Source of the DNA: an uncultured Oscillospiraceae bacterium
GTDB taxonomy: Bacteria; Bacillota; Clostridia; Oscillospirales; Acutalibacteraceae
Length of the DNA stretch: 64,000 nucleotides
Assembly (NCBI GenBank): GCA_902492455.1
Contig: CABULH010000015.1
Span: 25,182-89,181 of the forward strand
Reading direction: 5' to 3'
In this document: in pieces, positions 63,020-64,000 of the stretch
How the letters are laid out: each line of letters opens with the position of its first letter
Numbering within the stretch: position 1 is the stretch's first letter
The notes under the pieces: model-generated
What the model was told of the DNA's origin: nothing
Databases searched by the model: none
What the model saw: the letters and a program-made list of their open reading frames with translations, nothing else
Translations under genes and position numbers: made by a program

Positions 63020-63898
63020 ATGAAAAAGAAAACACCGCAGAAAGCCGCTGTCTTCTTTTTGTCCCTCTCGCTGCTGGCGGGCGGCTTTATGGCCAGTGCT
63101 GAGGTACGCCCGGCGGATATCACCATCACCTATGATGGTTCTCGGACGATTCAGACTTCCGAAAACGACTTTTTCGGCGAAGCCGGAAAGAATCTGATGC
63201 CCGGGAGTTCCTTTACGAAGGAAATGGATATCGTCAACGACAGCGAGGACGATATCGTGGTGTATCTAAAGGCGGAAATTGGCGAGGATGTGTATGCCAA
63301 GTATCTGGAGGAACATCCGGATGCACCGGAAATAGAGGGAAAGACATATGCGGAACAGCTGATCAAAGAGTTGCCCATGACCATCACGGCACTGGATCGG
63401 CAGGGGAATCCTGTGGAGGTCTATTATAAAGGGCCGGCCTCGGGCGATCCCCAGCACAAGGACACTGTAACGGATAATCCCGGACTCATCGCCCGGTATC
63501 CCAATACCGAACATGGCATTGTCATCGGCCGCCTTTCTTATGGCGCGACGGCTAACCTCACCTTCCAGGTGCAGGTGCCAACCAGCCTGGGAAATGAATA
63601 TCAGGATACCTTCTCGCTGGTAAAATGGATTCTGGTCTGCGATGCCACTCCTCCGGAGGACATTCCGGACGAAACGACGCCTTTAACCCCACCAAGCAGC
63701 GGTGATGAGGAAATTCCGGATGATCCGCCGCCTATTGACGGCCCGCAAACAGGGGATAGCAGCTTCCCCGCTATGGCTGCTCTTCTGATTGCAGCAGCCT
63801 CTGCTGTTATCATGGTTTTCTTCTTCCTGCTTTTGGTGAAAAGCCGCAAAGAGAAGGAAAAAGAAACAGCGGAAGTTACCAATCGAGTGATCCGTTAA
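63020..63898 (+). CDS. surface protein with PQTG sortase-like anchor
   Basis: The 292-residue protein has a conventional signal peptide (KKTPQKAAVFFLSLSLLAGG), a beta-rich body similar in feel to the TasA-like proteins (SSFTKEMDIVNDSEDDIVVY), a proline- and acid-rich spacer, then GPQTGD, a membrane helix and a basic tail. The layout is that of sortase substrates although the motif is PQTG, not LPXTG. It could fix the matrix to the cell wall. No sortase gene lies in the window. Confidence 0.82.
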   Translation: MKKKTPQKAAVFFLSLSLLAGGFMASAEVRPADITITYDGSRTIQTSENDFFGEAGKNLMPGSSFTKEMDIVNDSEDDIVVYLKAEIGEDVYAKYLEEHPDAPEIEGKTYAEQLIKELPMTITALDRQGNPVEVYYKGPASGDPQHKDTVTDNPGLIARYPNTEHGIVIGRLSYGATANLTFQVQVPTSLGNEYQDTFSLVKWILVCDATPPEDIPDETTPLTPPSSGDEEIPDDPPPIDGPQTGDSSFPAMAALLIAAASAVIMVFFFLLLVKSRKEKEKETAEVTNRVIR

Positions 63899-63915
63899 TG
63901 AGATGAATACTGGAA

Positions 63916-63945
63916 AGGGACCGGCCAATATGCCGGTCCCTCGTT
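63916..63945 (+). terminator. intrinsic terminator of the matrix operon
   Basis: A perfect 10-bp stem (AGGGACCGGC with its complement, 6-nt loop) is followed by a T-rich tract, 18 bp after the last stop. Confidence 0.82.
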
Positions 63946-63957
63946 TCAGTCTGTCGA

Positions 63958-63993
63958 AAAAGCCGGTTTGCGATTTTGCGCAAACCGGCTTTT
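63958..63993. terminator. second, bidirectional hairpin
   Basis: A perfect 15-bp stem (AAAAGCCGGTTTGCG with its complement, 6-nt loop) has A and T runs at its base. It probably also ends a convergent gene beyond the window. Confidence 0.75.
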
Positions 63994-64000
63994 AAGCGTA

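Noticed and set aside
1..64000. tRNA, rRNA, CRISPR arrays or phage genes
   Set aside because: No tRNA-like arms, rRNA stretches, regularly spaced repeats or phage structural genes were seen in any intergenic region.

Overview
The window reads as chromosomal DNA of a Gram-positive Clostridia-type bacterium (Bacillota, perhaps Oscillospirales-like) with roughly half G+C. This rests on gene content: an addAB pair instead of recBCD, YtrA-type GntR/ABC cassettes, the order recJ, relA/spoT, dtd, MBL hydrolase, hemZ, a SipW/TasA-type matrix operon, strong AAGGAGG-type ribosome binding sites and frequent GTG/TTG starts. No rRNA, tRNA or CRISPR array was seen.

Layout. 1-9.8 kb holds regulators and transport: a truncated AraC regulator, a MarR/MATE pair, two successive YtrA-type GntR plus ABC-exporter cassettes, and a second AraC regulator. 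9.8-16.8 kb is addB-addA on the minus strand. 16.9-20.1 kb carries a ChrB-N-like protein, a TelA-family protein and an iron-dependent alcohol dehydrogenase. 20.2-22.9 kb is a patch with a tiny conserved-looking gene, a decayed IS3/IS150-type insertion sequence and an AT-rich peptidase E-like gene. 23-26.5 kb is a heterodimeric ABC exporter. 26.6-29.5 kb (minus) is an S41-like protease gene followed by an ECF-like sigma factor with a very long C-terminal extension. 29.7-36.7 kb is a housekeeping operon, recJ to hemZ. 36.8-40.8 kb is a xylose operon (LacI-type regulator, xylA, xylB) with matching palindromic operators. 40.8-43.8 kb has dcd behind a hairpin-rich leader, an AraC-GyrI regulator, a nucleotidyltransferase-like protein and a small membrane protein. 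43.9-48.7 kb (minus) is an unusual operon of an isoprenylcysteine-methyltransferase-like membrane protein, a GH3-family ligase and a GAF-GGDEF-HD-GYP signalling protein.

The most interesting part is 49-64 kb. A minus-strand operon begins with a SARP/BTAD-type regulator whose C-terminus looks like a degenerate GGDEF domain. It continues with a transglutaminase-like lipoprotein, a PilC/GspF membrane protein, four small pilin-like proteins and PilT. Divergent from it is a plus-strand operon: a large double-VWA surface protein, a TasA-like protein, the SipW-type signal peptidase, three more TasA/CalY-like proteins and a protein ending in a PQTG sortase-like signal. Two promoters, one for this matrix operon and one for the uncharacterised gene at 49.1-49.6 kb, share the same architecture: two heptamers of TGTGACC type at an 11-bp period, then exactly 9 bp to the -10 box. 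That is the known layout of SARP binding sites. I infer that the BTAD regulator couples a pilus-like machine to extracellular matrix production.

Limits: all functional calls come from reading motifs in the translated sequence; no database search was possible. Promoters, operators and terminators are pattern matches.
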